A DNA stretch of 64,000 nucleotides. Origin: Epiperipatus broadwayi. Lineage: Eukaryota > Onychophora > Udeonychophora > Euonychophora > Peripatidae. The stretch spans positions 1,364,001 through 1,428,000 of the forward strand of contig JAQFVV010006425.1 of assembly GCA_028023455.1 (NCBI GenBank), written 5' to 3'. The translations under genes and the position numbers were made by a program. The notes beneath the pieces were generated by a model. That model had not been told where the DNA came from, did not search any database, and was given only the letters and a program-made list of their open reading frames with translations. Shown here piece after piece: positions 61,289-64,000 of the stretch. Within the stretch, counting starts at the first letter, position 1. Each line of letters opens with the position of its first letter.

Positions 61289-63466
61289 GTTTGTTATTTA
61301 CAATATACTAGTATTAATTTATTATATACATATATAGTAATATACAGAACACAAAATGTTATTTTTTTTGCTTGTTTTAACATAAATATATATTAAAACA
61401 ATTAATGATATAAAATAATTAAATATTGTTTATTAATACTGTCCAGAATTTTCTACTTCATATAGTATTTCATTTTATAAGACTTACTTCAGCACTTTAC
61501 CATGATACTACTTCAAATACTGGCCTATCATTACTAGTTTCAAACTATCTGTAGCAGTTGCATTCATTTAATGGAAAACACTGGAACTAAAATTTCATTG
61601 ACTTATTAGTTTTAAAATAAATCTGAGGATGTCAGTATCATAAATGAGCCAACAACAGCATTTATTGGTGGATTTCTTTATCACAGATTTTGATAGTACT
61701 TTTGAAAATATTTGCAAATATTTTTCTTTTATGAAATTTCAAGAAAAATATTATATATTTTTTGAAGTTTCTTTACATATTTATGGTTATTTTTGTAAAA
61801 TGTTTTAGTTATATTTATTTTAAGGCAAATATATTTATAATTAAGCTCAGATTTTATTTTACAATATTTGATTTGAAACAAGACAAAATAATTTTATTAA
61901 CATTAACCTGTTTAGATGAAAATTTGCTTCTGTCTAGTTTGGATAAAACAGTGAGTATTACATTAAATTGTCTCCATATTTAAACATTTTATTTTTTCAA
62001 TTGAATCTTTTTTCTGTATAATATATTGAACATCTTAACATTATTTATTACAAATATAAGCTTTCAAGTGATATACATTTTAAAAGTAAATATTTGATGT
62101 TTTGAAAAAATTAAAATACATTTTTAAACATTTCTTATCTGCAACAATGAATCATAATATCATTGGATAAATTTATCTATTAAAAAAGGTACTGGAAGGT
62201 GCAATATTAGATAGTCATTGGACAAATTTTTTTATTCAAAACTTTAGTGGAACAAAATGGTTGTTATTTTAATTTTAAATTATTAAAACCAATACAAATA
62301 TAAGATTAATTATCATCAAAGAAAAGAAAAAAAGTACTAAAACCAAAAATATTATTAATTTTTATAAAAAAAAAAGGAAAATAATTGCTTCACTATTTGA
62401 CAAAAGGGATTCCATATTTGCCAAGTAGAAACTACATTCACTATTCCATAACAAACATTTTAATGGATTCCTGTTTAAAAATAAATATTTTTTAAAAAAT
62501 AATTTTGTGGTGAAGTAAATTTTTGTTTGAAATAAATATTTTCCTAAAACAGTGTACAAATATTTTTTCAATTTGTAAACAAACTATTAATAATTACAAT
62601 TTTCCAGTATTTAGCTTTGGGCTAGAGCACTCACCCATTCATAAACTCTCATTTCTATTGACATATGGACCACATACCTTTTGGCTTTACCATTCAAATA
62701 GGCTATAGTCAATCATGCAAAATACTATTGTCATTAGTTAAAAGGTCTGTATAATACTGATATCTTCAGATTTTTTTCCAATTAATGCATTTAAACTGAA
62801 GCTGCATAAACAAAGAAACTGCAACAGTTACACAAAGCTATAGATAGGCTTAAAGTGGTATAGAGAAGATAGCAATGTTGCTGCACCATCATAACACCCA
62901 TAATGTCAAAATTGACAAAATAAATTGTGGTTTTTACTCGAACTGTTACACAGCAATGATTGTCTGAAGAATATATGCCTTTGTTATGAGAATAAGAGCT
63001 TTATTTTACAAAATTTTAATAATTATAAATAGAATTTAAAATTTTAAAAATAAATTTCATTCATATATGAGGTCTTAATAGTTCATTCAGATTTCAGAAA
63101 TAGAATTCCAATAACAAGTTTTTTTTAAAAAAAAACAATTTTTTCTAATTACTTGTGTCAATTTATTGCTTTTCTTTTATATTTGCAAAGATAAATATTG
63201 TATTTTAAGAATAATTGTCATTTGTAAAGTTATATTCGTAATAAACACATTAAAATTTTGGAAATACAGTGTAGAATAAGGATTTGCTTTTTTAAAAAAT
63301 AAAATGTAGCAAATATAATCCAAACATCAGGATGGAGCTGTTTAACAAAATTGTGAAAATATTAAGAGACATATAAAAATATCTTGCTTATTTTTGAAAT
63401 GTCTTTGAAAATAAATTAATTTATCATTATATAAGCATCAAGATTAAAAAGGAATGCAATATTTTT
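61289..63466. other. A+T-rich stretch, nothing recognised
   Basis: About 2.2 kb without a recognised gene. Frames at 61762-61983 and 62362-62708 are judged chance frames. Confidence 0.6.
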
Positions 63467-63600
63467 TGAAATAAGATTTTTTTTTCATATGTCATAGCAT
63501 CAGCCGGGACGCAAACCCACAACCGTCTGCAACCAACTACTTGCTTACAAGACGGCTGTGATGACCTCTCGACTAAAAATGCTTGACTGAAATAAGATTT
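63467..63600 (-). mobile_element. SINE family S1 with perfect 13-bp TSD
   Basis: S1 copy 63480-63587 between TGAAATAAGATTT at 63467-63479 and 63588-63600. The box B complement GGGTTTGCGTCCC, the tail CATATGAAAAAAA at the left and the head CAAGCATTTTTAG at the right are clear. Confidence 0.9.
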
Positions 63601-63904
63601 ATTAGTTCAAATACTAAAAAAAAATAGTTTATAGTAACAATAGGAAGTTTGATCAATTAATCAGATTTAGTTAATAACCACAAAGTTGGGAACAAATAAT
63701 AATGATTCTGTAAGTGATATGATATTTGAGCTCTGGAAATTGAGCTGTGATCATTATTTTTTTAGCTCTTAAGTTTCCCACTACACCACTATACTGAACA
63801 GCATGAGGTCAAAATTAATATATAGTGAGATCTGCTACAACAAATTATTTGCTTCCAGAAGATGTTTTACTATATCATTCATTTGTTTTAGCTTACATTA
63901 AAAG
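63601..63904. other. A+T-rich stretch, nothing recognised
   Basis: No gene recognised. Confidence 0.6.
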
Positions 63905-64000
63905 ACAATATATGGCATTCTACCAAAAACACTGTCAAGCGTATGTTTGTTTACATAAACATCACAGCAAGCATTCACTATCTCTAACTTTAGTTCCACC
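63905..64000. mobile_element. Family E copy, cut by the window end
   Basis: ATGGCATTCTACCAAAAACAC, then GTCAAGCGTATGTTTGTTTAC and ACTATCTCT, correspond in order to the left arm of the element at 19380. The part that would hold the hammerhead lies beyond the window. Confidence 0.65.

Overview
The window looks like a stretch of gene-poor, strongly A+T-rich nuclear DNA from an invertebrate animal. It is packed with (TA)n, (ATT)n and (GATA)n microsatellites, and I see no convincing intact multi-exon gene. Short reading frames are scattered over both strands and almost all are chance frames. The mix of Penelope-like elements, RTE- and L1-like LINE remnants, tRNA-derived SINEs and hammerhead-bearing repeats, with long ATT and GATA tracts, would fit a mollusc, possibly a cephalopod. 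That assignment is an inference from repeat style, not from a marker gene.

The most interesting content is a set of non-autonomous repeats that share two properties. First, several carry a hammerhead ribozyme (HHR) or an HHR-like core: CUGAUGA, stem II, GAAA, a tiny stem III ending in UC, and a flanking stem I. Second, copies are built as snap-backs: forward unit(s) joined directly to inverted unit(s). Family B has a 455-bp unit and its best copy lies at 28870-30244, as two forward units, a truncated inverted unit and a full inverted unit, all inside a 14-bp target-site duplication (TSD). Other family B copies lie at 3598-3685, 9409-9936, 47165-47600, 52110-52512 and 58059-58270; three of these also have clear 12-15 bp TSDs. 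Family A (about 377-bp unit, 5253-6512) has the same forward-forward-inverted-inverted layout. Families D (10512-10886), E (19380-19650, plus a cut-off copy at the right end of the window) and F (18539-18768) are smaller inverted-repeat elements with HHR or HHR-like cores. Animal retrozymes and Penelope-like elements are known to carry such type I hammerheads with very short stem III; the consistent snap-back architecture is what looks unusual here.

The window also holds decayed Penelope-like elements, which are plausible autonomous partners. One at 33560-36400 has reverse transcriptase (YVDDC) and GIY-YIG endonuclease remnants, with an inverted partial copy placed head to head. A second lies on the minus strand at about 22150-23222. 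Other coding remnants are an L1-like LINE C-terminus (20336-21503, minus), an RTE-like LINE C-terminus (44595-45225, minus), a DUF4371/hAT-type transposase-like pseudogene (57860-58720, minus) split by a family B insertion, and a weak DDE transposase fragment (59450-59886).

Two tRNA-derived SINE families are present. S1 (about 105 bp) has six copies, most with perfect or near-perfect TSDs, and one is nested inside a family B copy. S2 (about 110 bp) has four copies. The remaining sequence is A+T-rich DNA with tandem duplications and microsatellites.
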